Positions 14,401-22,428 of a stretch of DNA of 39,220 nucleotides are shown here, in pieces (position 1 is the first letter of the stretch; each line of letters opens with the position of its first letter). The stretch spans positions 1 through 39,220 of the forward strand of contig NZ_KB894589.1 in NCBI RefSeq assembly GCF_000374545.1. The letters run 5' to 3'. This DNA is from Anaeromusa acidaminophila DSM 3853 (GTDB lineage: Bacteria > Bacillota > Negativicutes > Anaeromusales > Anaeromusaceae). The notes beneath the pieces were generated by a model that was given only the letters and a program-made list of their open reading frames with translations, did not search any database and was not told the origin of the DNA. The position numbers and the translations under genes were made by a program.

Positions 14401-15486
14401 ATGGATAGCTTAAAAAAAGAAACAGTATGGTGGCGTGTGGATGCCGAAAAACCAGACGTGGAAATTATTAAGTCAGCTGCGAAACTGCTTCGAGAGGGAA
14501 AACTAGTGGCGTTTCCTACAGAGACTGTATATGGCTTAGGCGCTAACGGTTTGGATGCGGAGGCTTCCGCTTCGATTTACCAGGCAAAAGGGAGACCCTC
14601 GGATAATCCTTTGATTTTGCATATTGCCGATTTCGAAGCTTGGGAGCCATTAGTGCAGCAGATTCCGCCAGTAGCTAAAACACTAGCGGAGCGTTTTTGG
14701 CCGGGGCCGTTGACAATGATTTTACCGCGGAGCTTCCGCGTTCCTGATGTGGTTACAGGCGGCTTGGAAACAGTGGCAGTGCGTATGCCGGCTGCCGCTG
14801 TAACGCGCGAATTGATCCGCCAGGCGGGCGTGCCTGTGGCAGGTCCGAGCGCTAATACCTCCGGCAAGCCTAGTCCGACCACAGCGGAGGCTGTCTGGGA
14901 GGACTTACATGGTCGTATTGATGCCATTTTAGACTGCGGCCCCTGCGCGGTAGGATTGGAGTCTACGGTAGTGGATCTTAGCGGTGAGGCGCCGATGCTC
15001 CTGCGCCCGGGCGGTTTGACGGTGGAAGCGCTGCGCGAGGTCATTCCCAATCTGCAATTGGACCCGTCCTTGGCTGGAGCTAAGGTTGCGATTCCCAAGG
15101 CGCCGGGTATGAAGTATCGCCATTACGCGCCGAAAGCGGCTGTGGAGGTATGGGAAGGTCCGGAAGATCTGGTTGCTCAGGCCTTTTTGGAGGCTTGGAA
15201 GCAGGATATCGCTGGGGAAACTGGCTTTTTGGTAACGGAGGAGTTGGCGGAACGATTGCCGCCTTCGTCTAGAGTGATCATCTATGGGCAGCGCAGGCGG
15301 CCTCAGAGTTTGGCGGCAGGTTTATTTGCCGCGTTGCGGCGCTTTGACTCGTTGCCAGTTCGCAGCATTTTGGCGGAAGGCGTAGAGGAAGCTGGTTTAG
15401 GACAAGCCGTGATGAATCGGCTGCGCAAGGCCGCCGGTCAGCGCGTGCGCCGTTTTGCAAAAGGAGAGCAGAAATGCGAGTCTTGA
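14401..15486 (+). CDS. sua5: L-threonylcarbamoyladenylate synthase (Sua5/YwlC type)
   Basis: Makes threonylcarbamoyl-AMP from threonine, bicarbonate and ATP for the t6A modification at position 37 of ANN-decoding tRNAs. The 361-residue length marks the two-domain Sua5 form. The YrdC/TsaC domain comes first (GLGANGLDAEASASIYQAK, then GRPSDNPLILHI, SANTSGKPSPTTAE). A linker with PGMKYRHYAP follows, then the C-terminal Sua5 domain. B. subtilis ywlC sits at the same place in the order prfA-prmC-ywlC-ywlE. It overlaps the next gene by 13 bases. Confidence 0.95.
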   Translation: MDSLKKETVWWRVDAEKPDVEIIKSAAKLLREGKLVAFPTETVYGLGANGLDAEASASIYQAKGRPSDNPLILHIADFEAWEPLVQQIPPVAKTLAERFWPGPLTMILPRSFRVPDVVTGGLETVAVRMPAAAVTRELIRQAGVPVAGPSANTSGKPSPTTAEAVWEDLHGRIDAILDCGPCAVGLESTVVDLSGEAPMLLRPGGLTVEALREVIPNLQLDPSLAGAKVAIPKAPGMKYRHYAPKAAVEVWEGPEDLVAQAFLEAWKQDIAGETGFLVTEELAERLPPSSRVIIYGQRRRPQSLAAGLFAALRRFDSLPVRSILAEGVEEAGLGQAVMNRLRKAAGQRVRRFAKGEQKCES

Positions 15487-15962
15487 TGGTTTGTACGGGA
15501 AATACTTGTCGCAGCCCCATGGCGGCGGCGCTGTTGCAAGAAAAGATACGCCAAGCCGGAGCCGAAGGTTTAGTTACCGTGGCATCCGCCGGCTTAATGG
15601 CGGCGGCGGGAGAGCCTATGTCAGCGCCGGCGCAAGCTGTGTTGAGGCAAAAAGGCTTGTCTGGTCAAGAACATCAAGCGACGCTTTTGACTAGGCCGGA
15701 GCTCGCGTCTTATGATTTGATTTTAACCATGACCATGCAGCATAAGCGATTGTTGCTTGCTGCGCCGGAAGCAAAGCGGGAGCGTATTTATACGTTGCGC
15801 GAGTATGCGGGAGAAACTGGCGATATTAGCGATCCGTACGGCGGCGATGAAAGAGTATATGCTGCTTGCGCTTTGGAATTAGAACGGCTTTTAAACAAGG
15901 TGTGGGAGAAAATAAATTTTTTGGCAGGAAAAAAGCAAGTATTGGCGAAGAAAAACGAATGA
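15474..15962 (+). CDS. ywlE: Protein-arginine phosphatase (YwlE-like, low-molecular-weight phosphatase fold)
   Basis: A 162-residue LMW protein-tyrosine-phosphatase-fold enzyme. The P-loop is CTGNTCRSP with nucleophile Cys7 and Arg13; the general acid is in DISDPYGG (Asp120). The residue at position 11 is Thr, as in B. subtilis YwlE, where it selects phosphoarginine; tyrosine phosphatases of this fold usually have Ile or Leu there. It is therefore expected to reverse McsB-type arginine phosphorylation. The mcsB gene is not in the window. AAAGGAG precedes the ATG. The last 25 residues are Lys-rich and look longer than in YwlE. Confidence 0.9.
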   Translation: MRVLMVCTGNTCRSPMAAALLQEKIRQAGAEGLVTVASAGLMAAAGEPMSAPAQAVLRQKGLSGQEHQATLLTRPELASYDLILTMTMQHKRLLLAAPEAKRERIYTLREYAGETGDISDPYGGDERVYAACALELERLLNKVWEKINFLAGKKQVLAKKNE

Positions 15963-15987
15963 TTATTGGCAGAAGGAGGGAATGAAT

Positions 15988-16425
15988 TTGAAAATTGCGA
16001 TCGGCAGCGATCATGGCGGATTTCGGCTTAAAGAGGAGATTAAGGATTACCTGCGTCAGCAGGGGGTAGAGCATACGGATTTTGGGACGTATTCCACCGC
16101 CTCTGTGGATTATCCGGATATTGCCCAGACCGTGGGTGAAAAGGTGGCGGCCGGAGAATTTGAACGCGGTATTTTAATTTGCGGTACTGGGATTGGCATC
16201 TCCATTGCAGCTAATAAAGTTCCCGGCGTCCGTGCGGCTTTATGCGGCGATGTATTTTCCGCGCGCATGTCGCGGGAGCACAATGACGCAAACATCCTGG
16301 CTCTTGGCGAGCGGGTGCTCGGTTCCGGCTTGGCTCTGATGATCGTTCAGACCTGGCTGGAAACGGAATTTGCCGGCGGGCGTCATGCGCGGCGGGTGGA
16401 AAAAATCGGCGCTCTGGAGAAATAG
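15988..16425 (+). CDS. rpiB: Ribose-5-phosphate isomerase B
   Basis: Interconverts ribose-5-phosphate and ribulose-5-phosphate in the pentose phosphate pathway, feeding Prs. The protein begins KIAIGSDHGGFRLK and has the conserved ILICGTGIGISIAANK segment with the active-site Cys, then NDANILALGERV. It has 145 residues from TTG 15988, which is eight bases behind GGAGG at 15975-15979. ATG 15982 is also in frame but only two to three bases from that site. In many Firmicutes it stands at this place between ywlE and glyA. Confidence 0.95.
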   Translation: MKIAIGSDHGGFRLKEEIKDYLRQQGVEHTDFGTYSTASVDYPDIAQTVGEKVAAGEFERGILICGTGIGISIAANKVPGVRAALCGDVFSARMSREHNDANILALGERVLGSGLALMIVQTWLETEFAGGRHARRVEKIGALEK

Positions 16426-16482
16426 TAGTTAGCGTTGTTTCAAAGCTTATAGGCAGGCGAGGATGTACAGGAGGCGGAGCAT

Positions 16483-17046
16483 ATGGAGGCGGCCATAGAG
16501 GAGCAGGCTGCAGCGGCGTTGCAGGAACTGATTGTCCAAGGAGAAGTGCGGCAAGGCTCACTGATTGTGATTGGCTGCAGTACCAGTGAGGTAATTGGCC
16601 GCACTATTGGGACTGCTGGTTCACAGCCGGCGGCGCAGGCACTACTGGCAGGGCTGCGCCGAGTAGCTGCAAGGGAAAAAATAGCGTTGGCAATTCAGTG
16701 CTGCGAACATTTGAATCGAGCTTTAGTGGTGGAACGGAAAATGTTGCAACAACTGGGTTTAACGGAGGTTTCCGTCTTTCCGGTACCCACAGCTGGCGGC
16801 GCTTTAGCGGCGCAGGCTATGCTTCAATTTGCAGAACCGGCTGTGGTGGAGGAACTCCAGGCGGATGCCGGATTGGATATCGGCAATACCTTGATTGGCA
16901 TGCATTTAAAACGTGTAGCCGTACCCTTGCGGTTGCAGAACAACCGTATTGGCGAAGCAAATGTAGTGGCTGCCCGGACGCGGCCCAAACTGATTGGCGG
17001 CTGCCGGGCTGTATATAGCCGTCCTGTAGACGGAATGGACAAATAA
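16483..17046 (+). CDS. ywlG: TIGR01440/DUF436 family protein (YwlG-like)
   Basis: A 187-residue protein of the conserved YwlG family of unknown function. Typical segments are [23 protein letters not shown] (in two parts, about 25-47), [15 protein letters not shown] (about 73-87) and [19 protein letters not shown]. The conserved Cys-Ser and Cys-Cys-Glu-His residues suggest an enzyme active site, but I know of no proven reaction. AGGAGG lies before ATG 16483. The order rpiB-ywlG-glyA-upp is that of B. subtilis. Confidence 0.92.
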   Translation: MEAAIEEQAAAALQELIVQGEVRQGSLIVIGCSTSEVIGRTIGTAGSQPAAQALLAGLRRVAAREKIALAIQCCEHLNRALVVERKMLQQLGLTEVSVFPVPTAGGALAAQAMLQFAEPAVVEELQADAGLDIGNTLIGMHLKRVAVPLRLQNNRIGEANVVAARTRPKLIGGCRAVYSRPVDGMDK

Positions 17047-17060
17047 AGGAGGCAAAAATC

Positions 17061-18299
17061 ATGAACTATTTGCAGACAGTAGATCCGGAAATCGCCGCAG
17101 CCATTGCGCTAGAAAAAGGACGGCAGCAGAACAAACTGGAACTGATTGCTTCGGAAAACTTTGTTTCTCCGGCAGTGATGGAAGCCCAAGGATCCGTGCT
17201 GACTAACAAATATGCTGAAGGCTATCCGGGCAAGCGTTATTACGGGGGCTGTGAGCATGTAGATGTGGTGGAGCAGTTGGCGATTGACCGAGCTAAAGAG
17301 CTCTTTGGCGCTGAGTTTGCCAATGTGCAGCCGCATTCAGGGGCGCAGGCCAATACGGCTGTTTATTTCGCGCTGCTTAAGCATGGCGATACTATTTTGG
17401 GTATGAATTTGTCTCATGGCGGCCATTTAACCCATGGCAGCCCGGTGAATTTGTCGGGCGTGTATTTCAATGTAGTTCCGTATGGTGTTGATGCCGAGAA
17501 CCATCGCATTGATTATAATGAACTGGAGAAGCTGGCAAAAGAGCATCGCCCTAAGATGGTTGTCGCTGGCGCCAGCGCATATCCTCGAATTATCGACTTT
17601 GAACGGATGGCGGCCATTGCTCACAGCGTAGATGCGCTGCTCATGGTGGACATGGCTCATATTGCCGGCTTGGTGGCGGCGGGTGAACATCCGTCTCCGG
17701 TGGGGCATGCCGATATTGTGACGACGACGACCCATAAAACACTGCGGGGACCGCGCGGCGGCCTAATTCTCTGCAGCGCCGCTATGGGGCCTGTCATTAA
17801 CAAAGCCATTTTCCCTGGCATTCAGGGCGGCCCGCTGATGCATGTCATTGCGGCTAAAGCGGTGGCTTTCAAAGAAGCGATGAGCGACGAATTCAAGACG
17901 TATCAGAAGCAAATTGTAAAAAATGCTAAAGCGTTGGCGGCGGAACTGATGGCCCAAGGCTTTACCTTGGTATCTGGCGGCACGGACAACCATCTGATGC
18001 TGGTGGATGTGCGCGCGCAGAACCTGACTGGCAAGGTAGCGGAGCAGCTGTTGGACGATGTGGGAGTAACGGTGAATAAAAACACCATTCCTTTTGATCC
18101 GGCCAGTCCTTTTGTAACCAGCGGCGTACGGATCGGCACGCCAGCGTTGACCAGCCGCGGCCTGCTGGAAGCCGACTTCCGTGAAGTTGGCGCAATTATT
18201 GCGTTAGCCCTGCAAAATCCTGACTCCGAAGAGAGCAAGGACGAAGCGCGGCGGCGCGTTGCGGCGCTTTGCGCCAAATATCCTTTATATGCAGAGTAA
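17061..18299 (+). CDS. glyA: Serine hydroxymethyltransferase
   Basis: Pyridoxal-phosphate enzyme that converts serine and tetrahydrofolate to glycine and 5,10-methylene-tetrahydrofolate, the main source of one-carbon units for purine and thymidylate synthesis. The 412-residue protein has the cofactor-binding lysine in [14 protein letters not shown] (Lys226), [12 protein letters not shown] near the N terminus and [19 protein letters not shown] perfect AAAGGAGG precedes the ATG. It is co-transcribed with upp, 15 bases downstream. Confidence 0.98.
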   Translation: MNYLQTVDPEIAAAIALEKGRQQNKLELIASENFVSPAVMEAQGSVLTNKYAEGYPGKRYYGGCEHVDVVEQLAIDRAKELFGAEFANVQPHSGAQANTAVYFALLKHGDTILGMNLSHGGHLTHGSPVNLSGVYFNVVPYGVDAENHRIDYNELEKLAKEHRPKMVVAGASAYPRIIDFERMAAIAHSVDALLMVDMAHIAGLVAAGEHPSPVGHADIVTTTTHKTLRGPRGGLILCSAAMGPVINKAIFPGIQGGPLMHVIAAKAVAFKEAMSDEFKTYQKQIVKNAKALAAELMAQGFTLVSGGTDNHLMLVDVRAQNLTGKVAEQLLDDVGVTVNKNTIPFDPASPFVTSGVRIGTPALTSRGLLEADFREVGAIIALALQNPDSEESKDEARRRVAALCAKYPLYAE

Positions 18300-18314
18300 T
18301 AAGGAGGACCATTC

Positions 18315-18941
18315 ATGCAAGTAAAAGTTATTGATCATCCCTTGATTCAGCACAAACTGACCCATATTCGCGACGTGACGACTGGAACTAAGGAATTCCG
18401 TGAGTTACTCGATGAAATTGCGATGCTAATGACCTATGAGCTGACACGCAATTTGAATCTGGAAGAAGTGGAAATACAGACGCCGGTGGCGAAATGCAAA
18501 GCCAAAGTGCTCGCAGGCAAAAAGATGGGGGTTATTCCGATTTTGCGTGCTGGCTTGGGCATGGTAAACGGCGTACTCAAAATCATTCCCGCCGCTCGCG
18601 TGGGCCATGTAGGCCTGTATCGCGACCCGCAGACGCTGCAGCCGGTGGAATACTACTGCAAGCTGCCTACGGATGTGCAGGACCGGGATATGATCGTGAT
18701 TGATCCGATGCTGGCTACGGGCGGTTCGTGCGTGGCGGCAATTGATTTGGTGAAAAAACATGGCGCTCGTAACATCAAGCTCATGTGCTTGGTAGCTGCT
18801 CCAGAAGGCGTACAAGCTGTGAATGATGCGCATCCGGATGTGGAAATTTACGCCGCTTCCGTAGATGAATGCCTGAATGATCATGGCTATATTATTCCTG
18901 GTCTCGGCGATGCCGGGGATCGCATTTTCGGAACCAAATAA
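18315..18941 (+). CDS. upp: Uracil phosphoribosyltransferase
   Basis: Salvages uracil by joining it to PRPP, giving UMP. The 208-residue length and sequence ([13 protein letters not shown] at the start, [12 protein letters not shown], the PRPP loop [12 protein letters not shown] and the C-terminal uracil-binding [17 protein letters not shown]) are standard. AAGGAGG is well placed. It is the last gene of the operon starting at 11495 and is followed by a strong terminator. Confidence 0.98.
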   Translation: MQVKVIDHPLIQHKLTHIRDVTTGTKEFRELLDEIAMLMTYELTRNLNLEEVEIQTPVAKCKAKVLAGKKMGVIPILRAGLGMVNGVLKIIPAARVGHVGLYRDPQTLQPVEYYCKLPTDVQDRDMIVIDPMLATGGSCVAAIDLVKKHGARNIKLMCLVAAPEGVQAVNDAHPDVEIYAASVDECLNDHGYIIPGLGDAGDRIFGTK

Positions 18942-18948
18942 AATGACG

Positions 18949-18988
18949 GCTGCTTCTTATAGGAATACCTATAGGAGGCAGCTTTTTT
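18949..18988 (+). terminator. Intrinsic terminator after upp
   Basis: GCTGCTTCTTATAGG (18949-18963) pairs with CCTATAGGAGGCAGC (18968-18982), with G-T pairs, around AATA and is followed by six T residues. Confidence 0.9.
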
Positions 18989-19058
18989 CTGTTCCCCCTA
19001 TTACGCTGGATTCCGTTCTCTATTCTTCTTCGTTTGAAAAGATGAGCGTAAAGTTGGC

Positions 19059-19084
19059 AGGAAAGAGCCGATGGTTTGGAGAAT
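19059..19084 (+). promoter_or_regulatory. Possible sigma-H-type promoter upstream of the dCMP deaminase gene
   Basis: GGC-AGGA (19059-19062) and GAAT (19081-19084) lie 18 bases apart, against 17 in the three best copies of this motif in the window. Upstream context (GGCAGGAAA) is the same as at 277-284. Confidence 0.4.
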
Positions 19085-19129
19085 GTAAGGATGCTATAAG
19101 AGAATTGGAAAATAGGGGAAATACATAGT

Positions 19130-19597
19130 ATGAAGCAATTACAAAGACCCAATTGGGATGAATATTTTTTAGAGATGGCTCAAGTGGCGGCTAAGCGGTC
19201 TACTTGCCTGCGCCGACAGGTAGGCGCCGTTTTGGTGAAGGATCGGCGCTTGCTGGCTACTGGTTACAATGGAGCGCCGCAAAAATTAAAGCATTGCGGC
19301 GAGATTGGCTGTTTGCGAGAAGCGATGGGCATTCCGTCGGGCGAGCGCCACGAGCTTTGCCGCGGTTTGCATGCCGAACAGAATGCGATCATTCAAGCGG
19401 CAGTACATGGCGTGGCTATTGAAGGCGCCACGTTATATTGTACCCATCATCCATGTTCTGCTTGTACGAAGATGCTGATCAATGCAGGAGTTTTAAGGAT
19501 TGTTTATTTGGATGGCTATCCGGACGAACTGTCGGCAGCTTTGCTGACGGAAGCGCGAGTGCCAACCGAACAGGCAGTGAAGCAGGAAGAAAAATAA
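19130..19597 (+). CDS. Deoxycytidylate (dCMP) deaminase family protein
   Basis: Zinc-dependent cytidine/deoxycytidylate deaminase fold, 155 residues. It has the metal and catalytic motif HAE (His81, Glu83 in [11 protein letters not shown]) and P-C-x-x-C (Cys109, Cys112 in [11 protein letters not shown]). The length and the segment [22 protein letters not shown] match the ComEB/dCMP deaminase group, which converts dCMP to dUMP for thymidylate synthesis. The ribosome binding site is weak (AGGGG, 11 bases before ATG). In many Firmicutes it lies between upp and the UDP-GlcNAc epimerase gene, as here. Confidence 0.93.
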   Translation: MKQLQRPNWDEYFLEMAQVAAKRSTCLRRQVGAVLVKDRRLLATGYNGAPQKLKHCGEIGCLREAMGIPSGERHELCRGLHAEQNAIIQAAVHGVAIEGATLYCTHHPCSACTKMLINAGVLRIVYLDGYPDELSAALLTEARVPTEQAVKQEEK

Positions 19598-19660
19598 AGT
19601 ATAGATAGGCATGGCCGGGGGACAGAAGAATCGGCCTGAATTTTCAAAGGAGGTGCAGGC

Positions 19661-20557
19661 ATGTTTCTTTCCGCAACGTCATTACAACAATTATTGGCTT
19701 CCATGGGCGACGGGGTTTGCATGTTAGATATGGAAGGAATCTTAATTCACTGGAACAGCAGCGCGGAAATTTTGAGCGGCTATCAAGGTAATGAATTGTT
19801 GGGGCGGCCATGTCCGGGCCCGTTATTGCAGGGACTTTTGGGTATGGAACGCACGGTGGAATTATCGCGTTTAGCCGGGTTGTTGTTGCAGCGAAAAGAG
19901 AGCCGTGTGGTGCAAGGAACGCTGCCTCATAAAAAAGGACACTTGCTGGCAGTGGAAACAACCGCTTTTCCCCTTTACGATCCCTTGGGCTTGCAATTGG
20001 GGGCGTGTTTGTTATTTCGCCAGAAAAATCAAGGTTACAATAAGGAACAAGTAGTGCAATTAGCCAAAATGGCGTACTTTGACAGCGTGAGCAGCACCTT
20101 TAGCCGACCTTACGGGGAAATGAAACTCGGGGCGGCTTTGGCGGAGATGCAACAAACCAATGTGCCTGCAGGCATGCTGTTAGTGCAACTTCATAATCTA
20201 AAGGAAGTAAACGATTCATATGGACACATCGCAGGCGATCATCTTTTGCAGGTAGTAGGAAAAACGGTTTCGTCTTTACTGGAAGGAACCGATATTGTGG
20301 TTCGCTGGCAAAGCGCTACGTTCTTTATTCTTTGCTATAACGGCAAGAAGAGCCTGCTTCTGCTTTTGGCCGAACGGATCCGTACCTTGTTGGCTCAAAT
20401 TCAGCCAACTTTTAATGGTCAAGAACTTCCGTTAGAAGTAATTGTTTGCGGGGCGGTGGCGGATGTGAACGACACAATAGAATCGTTGGTGGGGAAGGCG
20501 GAGCGAGCGTTGCTGCAAACAGACACCAATCGAGTGTTGGTGGCCGATGCCAAATAA
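19661..20557 (+). CDS. PAS domain protein with a degenerate GGDEF domain
   Basis: A 298-residue cytoplasmic sensor-like protein. Residues about 5-120 form a PAS domain (LLASMGDGVCMLDMEG, WNSSAEILSGY, TTAFPLYDPLG). Residues about 135-295 follow the GGDEF fold, including the well-kept helix VNDSYGHIAGDHLL (193-206). The active-site loop is replaced: where RxGGDEF is expected the sequence reads RWQSATF (Arg215 to Phe221), so diguanylate cyclase activity should be lost. It may bind GTP or act by protein contact. AAAGGAGG lies before the ATG. It is followed without a gap by the MazG-like gene. Confidence 0.85.
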   Translation: MFLSATSLQQLLASMGDGVCMLDMEGILIHWNSSAEILSGYQGNELLGRPCPGPLLQGLLGMERTVELSRLAGLLLQRKESRVVQGTLPHKKGHLLAVETTAFPLYDPLGLQLGACLLFRQKNQGYNKEQVVQLAKMAYFDSVSSTFSRPYGEMKLGAALAEMQQTNVPAGMLLVQLHNLKEVNDSYGHIAGDHLLQVVGKTVSSLLEGTDIVVRWQSATFFILCYNGKKSLLLLLAERIRTLLAQIQPTFNGQELPLEVIVCGAVADVNDTIESLVGKAERALLQTDTNRVLVADAK

Positions 20558-20567
20558 GGAGGCGGCT

Positions 20568-21197
20568 ATGGTAACTACAATTGCCTTGCCGAAGCTGGAT
20601 GGGCTGCAGCCAACTCCGCATTCCACATTGCTGAAGCTGGTGGAGGAAGCTGGCGAACTTTCGCGGGCTATTTTGCAGTTAGGACAAAATCCGGATGACC
20701 CATCTTTGCTGACGGAAGTGGTAGGAGAACTGCTGGATGTAGCTCAAACCTGCGTGACTATGATTTTTGTGATGGAAGAATTGCAAGGCGTGTATATTGA
20801 TTCGCTGATTGACGCTCATTTAGAAAAATTGGATGCGAAAGGCTATGCCTTTGATCATACCTTGAGCTATGCGATTTTTACAAAAGGACGTTTTAAGTAC
20901 ATGGCGTTGCCGCAGTTGGAGCTTCCGGAAGTGGATCTTTTGCGAACGGTTTGCAAGATTCAAGAAGAACTGGGAGAATTGACGCAATTCCTTGGTAAGC
21001 GCCAAGGGGCGTCAGGAGAAAACGCGGATCTGTCTGGAGTGGAAGCGGCGCGCGGCTGCGCCTTAGAACTTTTAGATGTGGCGCAATGCTGCTTTACCAT
21101 GATGTATCTTTTAGCTGCGCGCTATCAAGTGGACCTAAAACAAGCTGTGGATCAGCATGTGCGCAAGCTTTGCCGCAAAGGCTATTGTCGCATGTAG
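20568..21197 (+). CDS. Tandem-duplicated MazG-like nucleotide pyrophosphohydrolase
   Basis: A 209-residue protein made of two copies of one helical unit. Copy 1 (about 19-93) has EEAGELSRA and GELLDVAQTC; copy 2 (about 119-206) has EELGELTQF and LELLDVAQCC. Both end in a similar helix (HLEKLDAKGY and HVRKLCRKGY). The acidic pattern E-E-x-x-E followed by E-x-x-D is that of the MazG/all-alpha NTP pyrophosphohydrolase metal site, so each copy could bind magnesium. Substrate unknown; house-cleaning of abnormal nucleotides would fit its place beside dCMP deaminase. GGAGG is five bases before ATG 20568. Confidence 0.8.
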   Translation: MVTTIALPKLDGLQPTPHSTLLKLVEEAGELSRAILQLGQNPDDPSLLTEVVGELLDVAQTCVTMIFVMEELQGVYIDSLIDAHLEKLDAKGYAFDHTLSYAIFTKGRFKYMALPQLELPEVDLLRTVCKIQEELGELTQFLGKRQGASGENADLSGVEAARGCALELLDVAQCCFTMMYLLAARYQVDLKQAVDQHVRKLCRKGYCRM

Positions 21198-21204
21198 AAG
21201 CTAT

Positions 21205-21233
21205 TTGACAAGGTGCAGTGGCTGGGCTACAAT
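21205..21233 (+). promoter_or_regulatory. Strong sigma-A promoter of the WecA/TagO-like gene
   Basis: Perfect TTGACA (21205-21210), 17 bases, TACAAT (21228-21233). It lies about 45 bases before the start codon and just after the MazG-like stop codon. Confidence 0.85.
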
Positions 21234-21276
21234 AGAAAAAGATTGTGCAAGTGTAAGAAAAAGAGGTGCATATATT

Positions 21277-22311
21277 ATGCCGACATATATGTTGGCTTTT
21301 GTGGTCGCTTTGTTTGTTACCTATCTCTTGACGCCTCAGGTAATGAAGCTGGCAGTGAAGGCGGGCGCTATGGATGCGCCGGATGCTCGTAAGGTGCACA
21401 CAAGTCCGATTCCGCGGATGGGCGGCTTGGCCATTTTTGCGGGATTCGTATTTGCCGTGTTGGCTAGCATGCATGTGAGTCGTGAGATTTTAGGCTTATT
21501 AGTTGGCGGCACGGTGATCGTGATGGTTGGTATTGTCGATGACATGAAACCGCTTTCCGCTAGGGTTAAACTGATAGGGCAAATAGCGGCGGCTTTGGTT
21601 ATGGTCGGCTTTAATGTGCGCATTGATTGGCTTAGTAATCCATTTGGCGAGGAAATGCTGTATTTGGAGATGTTTTCGGTTCCTTTTACGGTATTGTTTA
21701 CCGTCAGCATGATCAATGTTGTGAATCTGATTGATGGCTTAGACGGACTGGCCGCTGGGGTTTCCAGTATTGCAGCGGTGACCATTCTGCTGGTGGCTTT
21801 GCAACAGAACATTTGGGTTGTTGCAATTTTAACAGCGGCTTTGGCGGGCAGCTCTCTTGGTTTTTTACATTATAATTTTAATCCGGCTCGGATTTTTATG
21901 GGCGATACAGGCAGTATGTTTTTGGGCTTCATGCTGGCGGGAATTTCTGTTCTGGGAACGGTAAAAAGCGCTGCTACGATTGCCTTGATTGTGCCGGTTG
22001 TGGCAATGGGTTTGCCTATATTGGATACTGCTTTTGCAATTATTCGTCGTTATACTAATGGCCAACCGATTTTTAAGCCGGACAAAGGACATTTGCATCA
22101 TCGTCTTCTGGCGTTGGGGCTTAGCCAGCGGCAGGCGGTGCTACTGATGTATGCCATTAGCGGTTGCTTAGGCGTGAGCGCGATAGTCTTGACAGAAGTT
22201 AGTTATGTATTGGGTGTTGCAATTGTAGTTTCCTTGCTCGGAATCGCCTGCTACGGGGCTCGTCGCCTAGGGGTGCTTTCTTCGGGAGAGTCGTCGCACA
22301 GTCATTCCTAA
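21277..22311 (+). CDS. wecA: Undecaprenyl-phosphate GlcNAc-1-phosphate transferase, WecA/TagO-like (MraY family)
   Basis: Polytopic membrane enzyme of 344 residues with about ten hydrophobic helices. It transfers a sugar-1-phosphate (probably GlcNAc-1-P) to undecaprenyl phosphate, the first step of a cell-surface glycan. MraY-family motifs are seen in order: RKVHTSPIPRMGG, GIVDDMKPLSARVKL (Asp-Asp), NVVNLIDGLDGLAAG, ARIFMGDTGSMFLG and the HLHHRLL loop. Sugar-type transferases lack the extra features of MraY, so WecA/TagO is preferred. AAGAGGTG precedes ATG 21277. The neighbouring epimerase suggests both serve one polysaccharide. Confidence 0.9.
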   Translation: MPTYMLAFVVALFVTYLLTPQVMKLAVKAGAMDAPDARKVHTSPIPRMGGLAIFAGFVFAVLASMHVSREILGLLVGGTVIVMVGIVDDMKPLSARVKLIGQIAAALVMVGFNVRIDWLSNPFGEEMLYLEMFSVPFTVLFTVSMINVVNLIDGLDGLAAGVSSIAAVTILLVALQQNIWVVAILTAALAGSSLGFLHYNFNPARIFMGDTGSMFLGFMLAGISVLGTVKSAATIALIVPVVAMGLPILDTAFAIIRRYTNGQPIFKPDKGHLHHRLLALGLSQRQAVLLMYAISGCLGVSAIVLTEVSYVLGVAIVVSLLGIACYGARRLGVLSSGESSHSHS

Positions 22312-22334
22312 AAATTGCATGGTTTTATTATTGT

Positions 22335-22354
22335 GACGGGCTTTCGAGCCCGTC
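22335..22354 (+). terminator. GC-rich hairpin after the WecA/TagO-like gene
   Basis: GACGGGCT (22335-22342) pairs with AGCCCGTC (22347-22354) around TTCG. The T-run after it is interrupted (TTCGTTTGT), so termination may be partial. Confidence 0.55.
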
Positions 22355-22428
22355 TTCGTTTGTCGGATTGCGGCGGTAGGCGCGAAAAGCGTTGGTGCCG
22401 TCTAAACTGAGGTATAAGGAGCTGGACT

